From: Chrysochromulina tobinii
Lineage: Eukaryota > Haptophyta > Prymnesiales > Chrysochromulinaceae
Reading direction: 5' to 3'
Length of the DNA stretch: 42,032 bases
Assembly: GCA_001275005.1 (NCBI GenBank)
Contig: JWZX01003315.1
Coordinates: forward strand, 1 to 42,032
A model generated the notes under the pieces. The model saw only the letters and a list, made by a program, of their open reading frames with translations. It did not search any database and was not told the DNA's origin. The position numbers and the translations under genes are program-made. The first letter of the stretch is position 1. Each line of letters opens with the position of its first letter. This document shows positions 1 to 9,371 of the stretch, in pieces.

Positions 1-173
1 TACATCGAGATACACCTCAAGATACGTATCTCGAGCCCTACTTGCGGCCGCGCTTGGATACCCCCAAACCCCCGAGATACGTGTCCCGGTAAAGGTGTTA
101 GCACGGGTTGTGTCGGCCACACCTCCGTCCATAGCGACAGTGGCCCTCGTGCTTGGGGGTCCGGAGCGTGTGC

Positions 174-226
174 GCGCGTTGTGTTGAACAGCAGCAGCAA
201 TTGCGCGTTGTGTTGAACAGCAGCAG
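174..226. repeat. Two-copy 24-bp direct repeat
   Basis: Two identical 24-nt copies start at 174 and 203 (period 29). Both begin GCGCGTTGTG and end CAGCAGCAG. They lie 39-91 nt upstream of the chosen start of the first gene, so they fall in its promoter or 5' leader. The rest of positions 1-173 shows only scattered GATAC and GTGTCCCGG words and no gene. Confidence 0.7.
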
Positions 227-264
227 GTGTGCCTCTGCGTTGCGGACCGGGCCGTTCGGAAACA

Positions 265-1047
265 ATGGGGATGGGAAAAACGGCGAGGGTCCATATCGTG
301 GGCGGCGACGAGGAGGCTCGAGCCCGCGATGACGCCATCGAAGAGGCCATCAAGGCCACCACCAAAAGCAAGTATCTGGCACAGGACAAGGAAGTCTCTT
401 TTTGGCAGGCTCACTGGCTCTTCCTGACCTTTGAATGGCTCAAACTCGGCGACAAGGTGCATACCACGGAAAGCGGCAACACGATCAAGGACAATTTCGT
501 CAACGTCGGTGTCGTCGCCGCACTTCTCTTCACCATGGTTACATTAGACGCGACGGCTGTCGGTCCAGAGATCGCGCAGTTCTCCTCTGGCATCGTGACC
601 GAGGAGACTAGCGGCAAGGTCTACGTGTTCATCAACTCTCTTGCAATGTGGTTCCTCTTTGGGGCGGTGCTCCACTCCATGTACCTGTACTGCCAACTCA
701 GCGAGCTCCAGACCTCCACCGAGGTCGGCTACTGGTCCGAGAGCATGGGATTCATCATGTTGAATTTCCACTTGTTCTACCTGGTTGTCGGTTTCGTCTT
801 GTACATCTTGGCCCAAGCGTGGCTCGTCCTGACGTATCTCGGCCTCATCGCGGGGTTCGTCTCCATCGGTATTGCGATCTTCTTCATGGCCGTTCCCCTG
901 GTCTACGCCTCGACCAAGAGCGTCCAGGCGATGTACAATGCCAGGCAGAAAATGGTGAAGGCCGAGGCAACGCTCGCGAAGCCCAAGGACTCGAGCGTTG
1001 AGGGAGGTGACCATGCTGTGCGACCGGAGATGGAGACGCCAACGTAG
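265..1047 (+). CDS. Four-helix integral membrane protein, unknown family
   Basis: I do not recognise the family. The frame is open from 229, but the ATG at 265 sits in a better context (AAACAATGG) and is preferred, giving 260 residues. A hydrophilic, charged N-terminus of about 75 residues is followed by four hydrophobic segments. These start near VNVGVVAALLFTMV, then VFINSLAMWFLFGAVLH, IMLNFHLFYLVVGFVLYIL and LVLTYLGLIAGFVSIGIAIF. The tail is hydrophilic and rich in K and E. No signal peptide or catalytic motif is visible. Segments 3 and 4 are nearly contiguous, like a hairpin. It is followed by a GA-rich simple-sequence stretch (about 1080-1110) before the next gene on the same strand. It is probably a real gene because the frame is long and the hydrophobic pattern is regular; function and location are unknown. 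Confidence 0.75.
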   Translation: MGMGKTARVHIVGGDEEARARDDAIEEAIKATTKSKYLAQDKEVSFWQAHWLFLTFEWLKLGDKVHTTESGNTIKDNFVNVGVVAALLFTMVTLDATAVGPEIAQFSSGIVTEETSGKVYVFINSLAMWFLFGAVLHSMYLYCQLSELQTSTEVGYWSESMGFIMLNFHLFYLVVGFVLYILAQAWLVLTYLGLIAGFVSIGIAIFFMAVPLVYASTKSVQAMYNARQKMVKAEATLAKPKDSSVEGGDHAVRPEMETPT

Positions 1048-1226
1048 CCGTTGGCGAGGATAAGGCGCGTCGGGATGGACGCGAGAGCGAGAGACAGAGA
1101 GAGAGAGCCTGACCCTGAGCCTGTCGCTGACCCTTGGCCTATCTCAGCCCTCGTGACGGTGGAATGTGACTTCAAATCAAGGTGGAGCGGAATAGTGTGT
1201 AGAGGCCAGAAATAATGCGCCTCCCA

Positions 1227-1238
1227 GGTACCGGTACC
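1227..1238. promoter_or_regulatory. Perfect 12-bp palindrome containing TACCGGTA
   Basis: GGTACCGGTACC is its own reverse complement and lies about 190 nt upstream of the hydrolase start at 1430. It is followed by two shorter look-alikes (AGGTACCCTAATAG and CCTAATAG). The core octamer TACCGGTA recurs at 11856, 12026, 28851 and 35712, mostly in intergenic DNA, which suggests a binding site. Confidence 0.35.
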
Positions 1239-1429
1239 CTATTACAGGTACCCTAATAGCAATGCCTAATAGGCCCGCGGCAACTTCTCTCTCTCACTTC
1301 ACAGACACGTCGCGCGCGGTCTCGATGAAAGGAGCGATGGTGACGCTGAGGTGCCCCACCTCGGAAGCCCAAACATGGTCAGGGGCCGAGTCTTCACGAC
1401 TTGACTTTGACTTCACAGACGGCTTCAAA

Positions 1430-2770
1430 ATGCCCCTCCTACTGCTCGTGCTCTCCATCGGGGTCGCGTCTCAAGCTGGAGTCTGCCCCGCGAACTGCGC
1501 TGAATGCCCGGGCAGCAGAGGCGGGTGCGCGCCGATTGAGGCCGGTATGGCAGTCGATTGCTGCGGCGATGGGACAGCGTGTGGCACAGGCTACACTTGT
1601 GGCCAGCATACCAGACCGGACACAATGGTCCCAGAGCCGGCTTGCATCGCGCGGACATGGGAGGCCAGCGCCGCCAACGACGATGATACGCCACTTCCAA
1701 TGGGCACGGCCGGCTGGCAGCCCCGCTACAACCTCTGCGACCCTCTATGGCCTGATGCAGAGTCGTGGTTGTTGTATCTCGACTTGGGCGACGGCTTGCG
1801 ATTTCCCTATTACAGCAACGTGGGGCCAATCGCGGGCGCGTTGGCAGGCGTCGAGCTCGCGCTGATCGCGCAGCACGGTGCCGGCCGTAACGCCGACGAC
1901 TACTTCTGCAGCGCGGCCAAGGCGGCCAACATGTCGAAGCTCGCAGGCCGCGTAGCCGTCTTTGCGCCGCGCTTCATGCAGAAGGAGGATAGCGCTCCGG
2001 TCGGCGTGGCTTGGTGGAACGAAAGCTACCCAAACGGCTGCTGGAGGTGCGGCGGGCAGAGCGATCCGTCCGCCTCCAGCTCCGGAGCCACCGTGTCCTC
2101 GTTTGAAATTCTCGATCGGATGGTGGGCGAGCTGCTGAGGACGGCGCGACGCCTGGGGGTGAGGAGCAGCCTGCGCGCGATCACGATCGCGGGTCACTCG
2201 AGTGGCGGCCAGATTGTGCAGCGGCACGCGATCTATTCTCACGTGGAGCCGCCCGACATAGCGTCTGCTGGCGTCCAACTGCGCCACGTACCTGCCAACC
2301 CCTCAAGCTACGCTTACCTCGATGCGAGGCGCTGGGTGCACAACTGGTCGGAGCTGCGAGTGCCTGATGACGCGATGATTGCCAGCTGCCCCACGTACAA
2401 CGCCTGGCACTTCGGGCTCGAGGGCGGGCTACCACCGTATGTGAACGGTACTCCCGGAGGCAACCGCGCCGCGATCGAGCGCTTCGGCAAGCGTGACGTC
2501 GTCTATCTGCAAGGGCACAACGACACGTGCCCGTGCAACCCTGGCGATGCGGGGTGCAGGTGTGACTCACACGATCTCGAGGTGACCTGTGCAGACGAGA
2601 TTGGAGGGCCGTTCCGACTCAAGCGTGGCCGGCTGTACTTTGAAGCGCTCCAAACAGTGTTCGGCACCAACGGCAGCACGCACGCGTTGTACGAGGTGGC
2701 GAATGTGGGGCACGACCACGCGATGATTTGGCAGAGCGATGTCGGCCTGCATGCGCTCTTTGACTTTTGA
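1430..2770 (+). CDS. Secreted alpha/beta-hydrolase-like protein
   Basis: The frame is open from 1262, but the ATG at 1430 begins a clean signal peptide (MPLLLLVLSIGVASQAG), so I start there (446 residues). A Cys-rich segment of about 70 residues follows the signal (CPANCAECPG...CCGDGTACGTGYTC). The catalytic part has the nucleophile elbow G-H-S-S-G-G, with Ser about residue 257. A candidate acid lies in QGHNDTC and a candidate His in NVGHDHAMIW (about residue 428). Many paired cysteines and N-x-S/T sites fit an extracellular or lumenal enzyme. The order Ser-Asp-His matches the alpha/beta-hydrolase fold; the overall shape recalls secreted esterases or depolymerases, but I cannot name a substrate. 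It is the second of two same-strand genes and converges on the next one, with 346 nt between their ends. Confidence 0.7.
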   Translation: MPLLLLVLSIGVASQAGVCPANCAECPGSRGGCAPIEAGMAVDCCGDGTACGTGYTCGQHTRPDTMVPEPACIARTWEASAANDDDTPLPMGTAGWQPRYNLCDPLWPDAESWLLYLDLGDGLRFPYYSNVGPIAGALAGVELALIAQHGAGRNADDYFCSAAKAANMSKLAGRVAVFAPRFMQKEDSAPVGVAWWNESYPNGCWRCGGQSDPSASSSGATVSSFEILDRMVGELLRTARRLGVRSSLRAITIAGHSSGGQIVQRHAIYSHVEPPDIASAGVQLRHVPANPSSYAYLDARRWVHNWSELRVPDDAMIASCPTYNAWHFGLEGGLPPYVNGTPGGNRAAIERFGKRDVVYLQGHNDTCPCNPGDAGCRCDSHDLEVTCADEIGGPFRLKRGRLYFEALQTVFGTNGSTHALYEVANVGHDHAMIWQSDVGLHALFDF

Positions 2771-3116
2771 TGAGTCGCCGACGCGTGTTTCGTCTTTCAT
2801 TCTAAACAAGGAAACGGGCGAGTCAAACCATCCAAAATCCCACCCGGAGCTATCTCGAGGAGCTATCAGAACGTTCTGACGGATACATGCTGACGGTGAC
2901 GCGGATCGGCACGACTCGTATCGTTTACACCGCGCCGGCCCCGTGCCGACACGTTGTAGTACTGTACTACAAAACACACACACACACATTCAGCCACCCT
3001 TTGAACTTGCTCCGATGTGGCTAGCATGTCTCTGCTCGCACGAGCCAAGCCGTCCGACCCGTCGATTAATCTGTCGAGCCGCAGTGGATTCCTACAACGT
3101 CGCTTGGGCTCCATCT
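2771..3116. other. Convergent intergenic region with a 19-nt palindrome
   Basis: This 346-nt gap lies between two convergent stop codons. At 2954-2972 there is a 9+1+9 palindrome (TTGTAGTAC-T-GTACTACAA) followed by a short CA run. An RNA copy from either strand could fold into a hairpin, so it may mark 3' ends for both genes. Related AGTACT words occur in the convergent gaps near 9627 and 21310. Otherwise I see nothing. Confidence 0.4.
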
Positions 3117-5969
3117 TCATGGCTGCATCTCTGGCCACGCACCAGCCCAAGACGATGTTGGCGCGGCGGCGCAAAAGCCGCCAGTGCGCATGACTGGAGG
3201 TGAGGTGGCCTGAGGGGGTGGCACCGGCGGCAGCTTGCTGGGGGAAGACGCTAACTTCGGGGGGGAGGAGGGCGCAAGTTTGGCGGGCCTGCCGAAAAGC
3301 TCTGCGAAGAGATTGGCCGAACTTTTTTCCTCTGCCTCCTCCTGGTCCTCTTCGTCCTCCTCGTCCTCGTCCTCCTCGTCCTGGTACTCTTCCTCCTCTT
3401 CAGACTCGTCGTCCGTCTCGTACCCTGTCGGCTTCATGCCCACTTTGAAGCCCATGTCGATCGGCGTGACGCACCGTGGGCGAAGGACGGTCGGCGTCGT
3501 CGGAAGGCCGAGCAATGGACCGACCCTCGCCGGCAGCCCGCCATCTCCCCCGAGTCGAGGGGTCACCTGTCCCGGCCGAGCGGACGGGGGAAGCTCACGC
3601 GCGAGCTCATCGCGCAGCGCCTCCTTCTCGGCCTCCTTCGACGCCATCGCAAAAGCCGCGGCAAAGGCCGCGGCACCCGCCGGGACCTCATCCTCCTCAT
3701 CCTCTTCGTCGGATGCAACACCCCTAGCAGCCTCGGCCGCAGCCTTCTCGGCAACAGCCTTCTCGGCCTCAGCCTCCTCGGCCGCAGCCGTCTCGGCCGC
3801 CGCCTTCTCGGCCGCCACTGCCTCATCAACTGCTGCCACCGCGACCTCCTCAACTGGATAAACAATGGGAGCCGCCCGCGATGCGGCGCCGAGAGCCACG
3901 GAATTAACGGAACTGGGAACCACCAACACTGCCGCTTTCAGCGCGCGCTGTGAACGCTCCTTGAACCGGACGAGCTCCGACTGCCTCTTCTTCGCCGCAA
4001 ACGTGGCCCACTCGATCTGAATCACAAGGGCGGCGTGAGCCTCACGATGCTCGAGGCGCAGCGCGAGCTTCTGCCGAGCGAGCCCCTGCAAAGTGGACGC
4101 GAGTCGCGAGGCCGAGGTGACCATGCTGAGCCGCTGCCGCTTGAGCTCGGCTCCGCCCTTGCGTTCCTTGGCCGGCGTGATGCACAGAGCACCTCCCTTG
4201 ACGTCGCAGACGGCGGCGACGTGGTGGGGCAAGCCGCGCAGCACGAGCGCGTCGCCCACAAGGAGCTTCATAGCATTGAGTGCGCTTTGATTCTTGACGG
4301 GTACCGTTCGCTTGTTGACGGTCGTGCGCACGACCGTGACCGACTTTGGCAGCGCGAGCTGCCCGACAGTCATGTTATTCACACGCTTGTCGACCGTCGC
4401 AGTCATCTCCAACGCCCCTGTGCTCAGCACTCCCAAGGGAGAGAGAGGGAGAGCTGGCTTGCGCTTCTTCGCCTCCGGCGCCGCACCGAGGTACCGGTTG
4501 ATGCTCGCCGTGTGCGCTTTGCTCGTGGCCGCCTGCGTGGTGTAGCGCAAGCTCAGGCCCGGATGCGAAGTCGCCCACGCGCGCTGCGCCGCCAGGCTCT
4601 CAATCGCATCCTCTGCGGCCGTAGGCTCGAAGCATGCTTTGGTGCAGATTGGCTCGTTGTGTACAGCTGCGAGCAATGCAGCCATCAGCCGCCGCGAGCG
4701 CAGCTTGGCCGCCCGCTGCGTGGCTCGGTGTGCCTCTAGCATCGGCTTCGTCTCGCGGCGCTGCAGCTGGCCACGCCGCACGCACTGCAGTCGGCGTGCA
4801 GCATCATGAATACGCCGCTTGGCCCGTATGCTTTCCATCTTGTGACGCACGACGGGAACAAGAGCCTTCTTGAGAGTTTCGGCCGCGCAGATGAGGGCTT
4901 GGCGCTCCCGTTGGATCTCTTTCGTGATCTTGTCGCGATCGTGCCGCGGAGCGAGCACGAGCTTCTTCGACTTTTCCACCGCCACGGCCGCAAGCTGGTA
5001 TGGCAGGCCTTTGAGGACAAGCTCGTCACCCATCTCCACCTTGGTCGAGGGCAGCGTGCCCACGTTGGTTTTATTGCTCTTGGGACGGCGCACGGCTACG
5101 AGCGTCACGTTGCGTGAGAGCTGCAGCGCCGAGACCGTCGAATGGTCGTGAGCCGCGTCGACTTGCACCACAAGCTCCACCGGCTTCTCATGATAGAGTA
5201 GCTCCGCGGGGGATCTGTTCCAGCCAAATGTCTTGTTTACGCGAATCGCGTACGACGCGGCGGCGAGCCCACGTGCCCTAGGATCCAGCATGCGCAAGAG
5301 GAGCTTGTTGGCCCCGGCCGATACATCCGCCTTGAGAATTGCGTCGCCAACGACTTTCTTGAATGATCCTTCGGACGAGGTAGCTCCTCCAGCACCCTTC
5401 TTGAATGATTCGGCCTCCGTCGGCTTCGATGTCGGCGGCCTTCGCGGCGAAGGCGCCTTTCCTTTTGGCGCCTTTGCTGGCGTGCTTTTGGCCTGCTGCG
5501 ATCCACCCTGCGCAGCCGTGGTTCCACTCGTCGTCGGCGCCTCCCCTTTTCCAGCATTCGCTCCCGTCGGCCGTGCTGGTGCGGCTTCCTCCGTCGGCTT
5601 CGATGTCGGCGGCCTTCGCGGCGAAGGCGCCTTTGCCTTTGGCGCCTTTGCTGGCGAGCTTTTGGCCTGCGATCCACCCTGCGCAGCGGTGCCACTCAGC
5701 GCCTTTCTCCCTGGTGACGCTCGGCCCACCTCATCCTTCTTTGATGGCGTTTGAGGCTTTGCGGGCGACTTGAATCGACTGGGAGCTTTAGCAGGTGAGG
5801 CATTCTGCTCCTTATGCGGCTTTTGTGCCGGCGGCATGGTCGCGTCTGGATTGGACGGTCGTCGCACTGCCCCTCCAGTAGCGCGTGCAACGCCGCCCCT
5901 TTCACTTTTGGAAAGCCGAGCACGAGGCTGGCTGCTCAGCACAACGAGTTTTGTAAAACTGAGGGCCAT
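3117..5969 (-). CDS. Ala/Lys-rich protein with two RCK_C-like repeats and IQ-like helices
   Basis: The frame is open to 6191, but that would run over the divergent monooxygenase gene. The ATG at 5969 (950 residues) or the one at 5837 is more likely the start. The N-terminal third is basic and disordered, with a duplicated block around KAPSPRRPPTSKPTE (copies about 60 residues apart). Two related modules follow, about residues 264-338 and 520-598. Each runs L..SV/NV-T-(L/V)-V...(R/T)...GD-(E/A)-LVL-(K/R)-GLP-(Y/H)-x-(L/V)-AAV, which resembles the TrkA-C (RCK_C) regulatory fold. Each is followed by a basic helix, the first with a near-IQ motif (RRLQCVRRGQLQRR). The C-terminus has an Ala/Glu-rich stretch and a run of Asp/Glu (about 850-880). 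It is likely a soluble scaffold or nuclear/cytoskeletal protein; the RCK_C assignment is by eye and tentative. Confidence 0.6.
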   Translation of the reverse strand: MALSFTKLVVLSSQPRARLSKSERGGVARATGGAVRRPSNPDATMPPAQKPHKEQNASPAKAPSRFKSPAKPQTPSKKDEVGRASPGRKALSGTAAQGGSQAKSSPAKAPKAKAPSPRRPPTSKPTEEAAPARPTGANAGKGEAPTTSGTTAAQGGSQQAKSTPAKAPKGKAPSPRRPPTSKPTEAESFKKGAGGATSSEGSFKKVVGDAILKADVSAGANKLLLRMLDPRARGLAAASYAIRVNKTFGWNRSPAELLYHEKPVELVVQVDAAHDHSTVSALQLSRNVTLVAVRRPKSNKTNVGTLPSTKVEMGDELVLKGLPYQLAAVAVEKSKKLVLAPRHDRDKITKEIQRERQALICAAETLKKALVPVVRHKMESIRAKRRIHDAARRLQCVRRGQLQRRETKPMLEAHRATQRAAKLRSRRLMAALLAAVHNEPICTKACFEPTAAEDAIESLAAQRAWATSHPGLSLRYTTQAATSKAHTASINRYLGAAPEAKKRKPALPLSPLGVLSTGALEMTATVDKRVNNMTVGQLALPKSVTVVRTTVNKRTVPVKNQSALNAMKLLVGDALVLRGLPHHVAAVCDVKGGALCITPAKERKGGAELKRQRLSMVTSASRLASTLQGLARQKLALRLEHREAHAALVIQIEWATFAAKKRQSELVRFKERSQRALKAAVLVVPSSVNSVALGAASRAAPIVYPVEEVAVAAVDEAVAAEKAAAETAAAEEAEAEKAVAEKAAAEAARGVASDEEDEEDEVPAGAAAFAAAFAMASKEAEKEALRDELARELPPSARPGQVTPRLGGDGGLPARVGPLLGLPTTPTVLRPRCVTPIDMGFKVGMKPTGYETDDESEEEEEYQDEEDEDEEDEEDQEEAEEKSSANLFAELFGRPAKLAPSSPPKLASSPSKLPPVPPPQATSPPVMRTGGFCAAAPTSSWAGAWPEMQP

Positions 5970-6049
5970 ATCCACGTTAGATGACCGGGTGACCCAAGCA
6001 ACCTGGCTTATTACCAGGCCGTTACTCGACACTTTGAGTTCATGAAAAA

Positions 6050-8065
6050 ATGCCCGTGACGGCGCCTGCGATGGCGACGACGACGCCGACGGCCACGGCC
6101 ACGGAGACTCACAACTTCGACGTGGTAGTGATAGGAGCAGGCTTTGTGGGCGTCTCAGTCGGCGCCGGCCTCGCAAGCCACGCAGGGGCATGCCGCGACA
6201 ACGACGGCCTGGACCACAGCCGCGTGCAAATCATCGAGCAGGGCCCAGAGTGCGGGGCATTCTGGCTCGGCGGGCACGAGGCGTTGTCGCTGCACAGTCC
6301 GCACCACCGCCTGCCGCACGACGGTGGGCTAGCGTACGACTACCCGATGTTCAAGACTAAGCACGAGGTGCGTGACTACATGAACCGGTATGCCCAGAAC
6401 AAGGGACTCGCACAATGCATGTCCTTTGGCGAGACGGTGCTGCGCATAAGCCACGAGCCCGAAGTCGACAAGGACCGGCCGTGGCGCGTCGCTACTGACA
6501 AGCGCGAACTCCGAGCGCGGCGCGTCGTCGTGGCCACGGGGCTCAACCGGCAGCCCCATATTCCCCACATCCCAGGCAGCGAGGAGCGTGCCGCACACGG
6601 CGCGCGCGCCTTGCGGCATTCGTGGAGCGTGTCGAGCTGCGACGAGTACAAAGGCGAGCGCGTGCTGCTCGTGGGGAGCGGCAACTCCGCGGCCGAACTC
6701 GCCGTGGCGCTGCACCATTCGGGCGCCAAGTCGATCGACATTCTGGTGGACGGGCCGCGCCACTTTGTGAGACGCAGCACGATGGGGCAGATCTTTCGTC
6801 TCTTTCCGTACTTGAGCCTGTCGACGGAGAGCATGGTGCACGATCTGCACCGGTGCACATTTGGCGAGCACACGGCGGATGCCAAGGTGGTCACCGCATG
6901 GGAGCGCTTCCAGGAGGGGCAAGATGAGTTCATAAGGCTTCTTTCCGTCGATCTCGGCCCCTTCGGTATCCAGCGGCCACCGAGCTGGCGGCACGCCGAG
7001 CAGCAGAGCGTCGCTCCTCGCATCCCCGTGTACGACGTGGACCAGCAGCGGTTGCCGCGCTCTGCCGGAGAGGGCGGCATCGTCGGCGGATCCGCAGCAG
7101 TTGGCTACGGCGTCATCGACCTCATTATGAGCGGTGCTGTCGGCATCAAGCGAGGACGCATCCAGCGCTTCACGAGCACCGGCGTCGTCATCGAGGAGGG
7201 GGCCTCGCGTCACGTGACAGCGCGGGCGGGAGCCACCAAAAGTTTGACAGCGGAGGCTGCAACGATGAAGGCGGCGACGGCGGAGGCTGCGACGGCGGAG
7301 GCTGCGACGGCGGAGGCTGCGACGGCGGAGGCTGCGACGACGGCCCCGCCGGGAGGGACGCACCACGCCTACGACGCAGTCATTCTCGCGACCGGCTTTC
7401 GCCACCGCATGGCCGACTTTCTGTGCGCTAAGGACGGGTTGCTTCACACGGCCGCCTCCTTTGGTGCCGCGGACGACGCCGAGGGTGCTCCGATCATCGA
7501 CAGCTGCTCGCGCTCGCGCGTGATCGACTCCATCTACTTTGTGGGCATGGACCAATTCAGGTCGACGGCCTCTCTCGATTGGCCTCCCTGATGACCTCCC
7601 TGATGACCTCTGATTGCCCCCTCTGATTGCCCCCCCCGCTTCAGGTCGACTCTCTCGATTGGCCTCCCTGATGACCTCCTTGATGACCTCTGATTGCCCC
7701 CTCTGATTGCCCCCCCCCGCTTCAGGTCGACTCTCTCGATTGGGCCCGTGCTCGGGTATCGTGGTTACGACGTCGGCGCGGCGATCGCGACCGATTTGTA
7801 CGGTCCGCCCACGAACCCGCTGCGTTTCCCCTCCCTACCGGCCGACGAGCAAGAAGGGAGCAACCCGATCCTGACGCCGAAGCACGCGCTCAAGGTCCTT
7901 GCGGCTGGGGTACTTGTGGGGATAGCTGGCACCCTCGTGATGGGGGCGCTCAAGCGGAAGCCGCGGCCGACAGCTCTGTCAGCCGCCCGAGGCCGCACGG
8001 TCCTCGAGAGCAGGCTAGCCCGCTTCAGCACCGAAGAGCGGCCTCTGACGAAGCCGAGGCCGTAG
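6050..8065 (+). CDS. Flavin-containing monooxygenase-like protein with C-terminal membrane anchor
   Basis: Two exons, 6050-7560 and 7726-8065, join in frame (phase 2) to give 616 residues. FAD is expected to bind G-A-G-F-V-G (residues 29-34) and NADPH G-S-G-N-S-A-A-E (about 209). A-T-G-F (about 447) is the late FAD-site motif of this family. Exon 1 alone stops inside the intron soon after VGMDQFRS; joining to exon 2 restores a plausible C-terminus (RSTLSIGPVLGYRGYDVG). It ends in one hydrophobic helix (LKVLAAGVLVGIAGTLVMGAL) followed by basic residues, as in a tail anchor. Between the two nucleotide sites and the end lies a 15-bp coding minisatellite (about 7271-7340) giving repeated A-T-A-E-A. 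The substrate is unknown; such enzymes oxygenate soft N or S centres or act as Baeyer-Villiger oxygenases. It is divergent from the preceding gene, 80 nt from the start at 5969. Confidence 0.8.
7561..7725 (+). other. Tandemly doubled minisatellite intron of the monooxygenase gene
   Basis: Two near-identical units, 7561-7644 (84 nt) and 7645-7725 (81 nt), both begin GTCGAC and end CCGCTTCAG. Each contains CTGATGACC and CTGATTGCCC decamers and a C-run. Every unit boundary is CAG|GT, so the middle one can serve as both acceptor and donor. Removing all 165 nt keeps the frame. Removing only the first unit leaves a stop (TGA), so the whole block must be spliced out. The exon sequence after the intron again starts GTCGAC-TCTCTCGATTGG, matching the intron's own start. 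Confidence 0.85.
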
Positions 8066-8309
8066 TAAAAGTAGCAGGAGCAAGACGAGAGCCTGTGCTC
8101 CTCTATGATCAACCCAGCAAGAGACTCTGTGCTCTGTGCGCTGCCTCGTCCGGTGAACGCACTTGAGAATCGGAGAGAAAACAAGGTTGCACGCTTCGCA
8201 CTAACTGTACGTTCTTTTTTACAAATGTACTCAAATCATCTTCTTGACGCATGCAATGATTTTTCCTCACATGAAACTTGCATAAACGGGGAAAGCTCAA
8301 GTTCTTGAA

Positions 8310-9371
8310 ATGCTGCTCAGCAAATGCGCCGTGCTTTTGCACAGCAGCGATCGCAATGAGAGCCGGCCCTTTTGGCGCCCGATCTTGGTGACACTGGATC
8401 GTCACTTCCCGCCCGGTCTGTGCGATCTTCACTTTTCGTATGGCGTCGCAGACGCTGAGGCGCACGCTGCTCTCGATGGGCTTCAGCAGCCGTTTACACT
8501 CATCCGTCGCGGCGATGGCGACCAGCTCCTTGGATGGAGCGGAGCACTGCTCAAAGATCTCGAACGGCTTACGGCTTACACCTGGATTTTCCATCTGATG
8601 GACGACGCCATCATCCCCGATCCCATCTCAAGGTTTTCGATCTCCGCAGTGCTCGATGTTGCCCGGAGACGCAACGCGTCCACCATCGCGTTAAACTACC
8701 GAGCCATCTATTACTGGCTCCGCCACACAGTCCTTCACCCTCAAGGTGCCACAGACCATGTGCAGCTTTTCCCACTGGCCTTGGTGACCAGCTCCGAGGT
8801 TGCCTCCGCGCCCGGCGTCAACTCCACACTCAACTTTTATCTTGCCCACCTGGGAAAGTTTACCTTCTCGCGATTCGTGGTCCAGCAGAACTTTGCGCTC
8901 TGGCGACGCGACGCGCTTGCCTGGACACTCCGCGACGCAGGCCCCCAGTCCAACCCACATGAGTGGGAAGCCCGCTTCGCCAACTATGCGAACCTCATCA
9001 GATGGCCTGGAGCCTCACAGGCCCTCGCTGTCTGGTTTCGAGGGCCTGACGGCATGCTGGGCGTCGAGGACACGAGCAGCCTCGGCCGAATCAAGGGCGG
9101 ATTCCCGGCGTGCGCCTGGCTCCGTGCAGCCTCGCGCGTCGGCCTGTCACCCGACTCGGTCCCGGGCGGCAAGGAAGCTGCCTCGCAAACCGGCTACAGG
9201 TTTTGCTACGCGGACGGCTTGCACGGGCTTGGAGCCCAGTTTCTGACGGCAGTGGCCTTGCAGCCAGGGCGCTGCGGCTGCGTGCACGACCACAGGGCCG
9301 TTTCGTCCAGCACTTGTTCTTGCCATGATGCTGGCCTGGAACTGTTGAGATACAACTCGAGCAGTCTATAG
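8310..9371 (+). CDS. Glycosyltransferase-like protein
   Basis: 353 residues from the ATG at 8310. Features resembling a poorly characterised nucleotide-sugar transferase group are a W-S-G-A-L-L-K-D-L segment followed by FHLMDDAIIPDP, with the acidic DD pair at 98-99 where such enzymes bind the metal-nucleotide sugar. Later comes Q-Q-N-F-A-L-W-R-R-D-A-L (about 192-203), with a downstream H-E-W-E (about 217-220) typical of a substrate-binding/base segment. The C-terminal 80 residues are Cys-rich (RCGCVHDH...STCSCHDAG). No signal peptide is clear, though the first ten residues are fairly hydrophobic. It follows the monooxygenase on the same strand after 244 nt and converges with the next gene. 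The family is assigned by pattern only; another Rossmann-type transferase is possible. Confidence 0.55.
   Translation: MLLSKCAVLLHSSDRNESRPFWRPILVTLDRHFPPGLCDLHFSYGVADAEAHAALDGLQQPFTLIRRGDGDQLLGWSGALLKDLERLTAYTWIFHLMDDAIIPDPISRFSISAVLDVARRRNASTIALNYRAIYYWLRHTVLHPQGATDHVQLFPLALVTSSEVASAPGVNSTLNFYLAHLGKFTFSRFVVQQNFALWRRDALAWTLRDAGPQSNPHEWEARFANYANLIRWPGASQALAVWFRGPDGMLGVEDTSSLGRIKGGFPACAWLRAASRVGLSPDSVPGGKEAASQTGYRFCYADGLHGLGAQFLTAVALQPGRCGCVHDHRAVSSSTCSCHDAGLELLRYNSSSL

Noticed and set aside
3235-3861. Plus-strand Ser-rich frame of 208 codons
   Set aside because: Antisense of the acidic and Ala-rich C-terminus of the minus-strand gene; low complexity only.
5970-6191. N-terminal extension of the RCK_C-like protein to 6191
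   Set aside because: It would overlap the divergent monooxygenase start, and its Arg/Ser/Pro text is antisense to the FAD-site codons.
6329-7555. 408-codon minus-strand frame
   Set aside because: Antisense to the monooxygenase, Arg/His-rich and without motifs; an effect of GC-rich codon use.
7694-8065. Separate small membrane-protein gene after the monooxygenase
   Set aside because: Its first codons lie in the intron unit, and joining 7560 to 7726 gives a continuous family-like C-terminus. It is exon 2.
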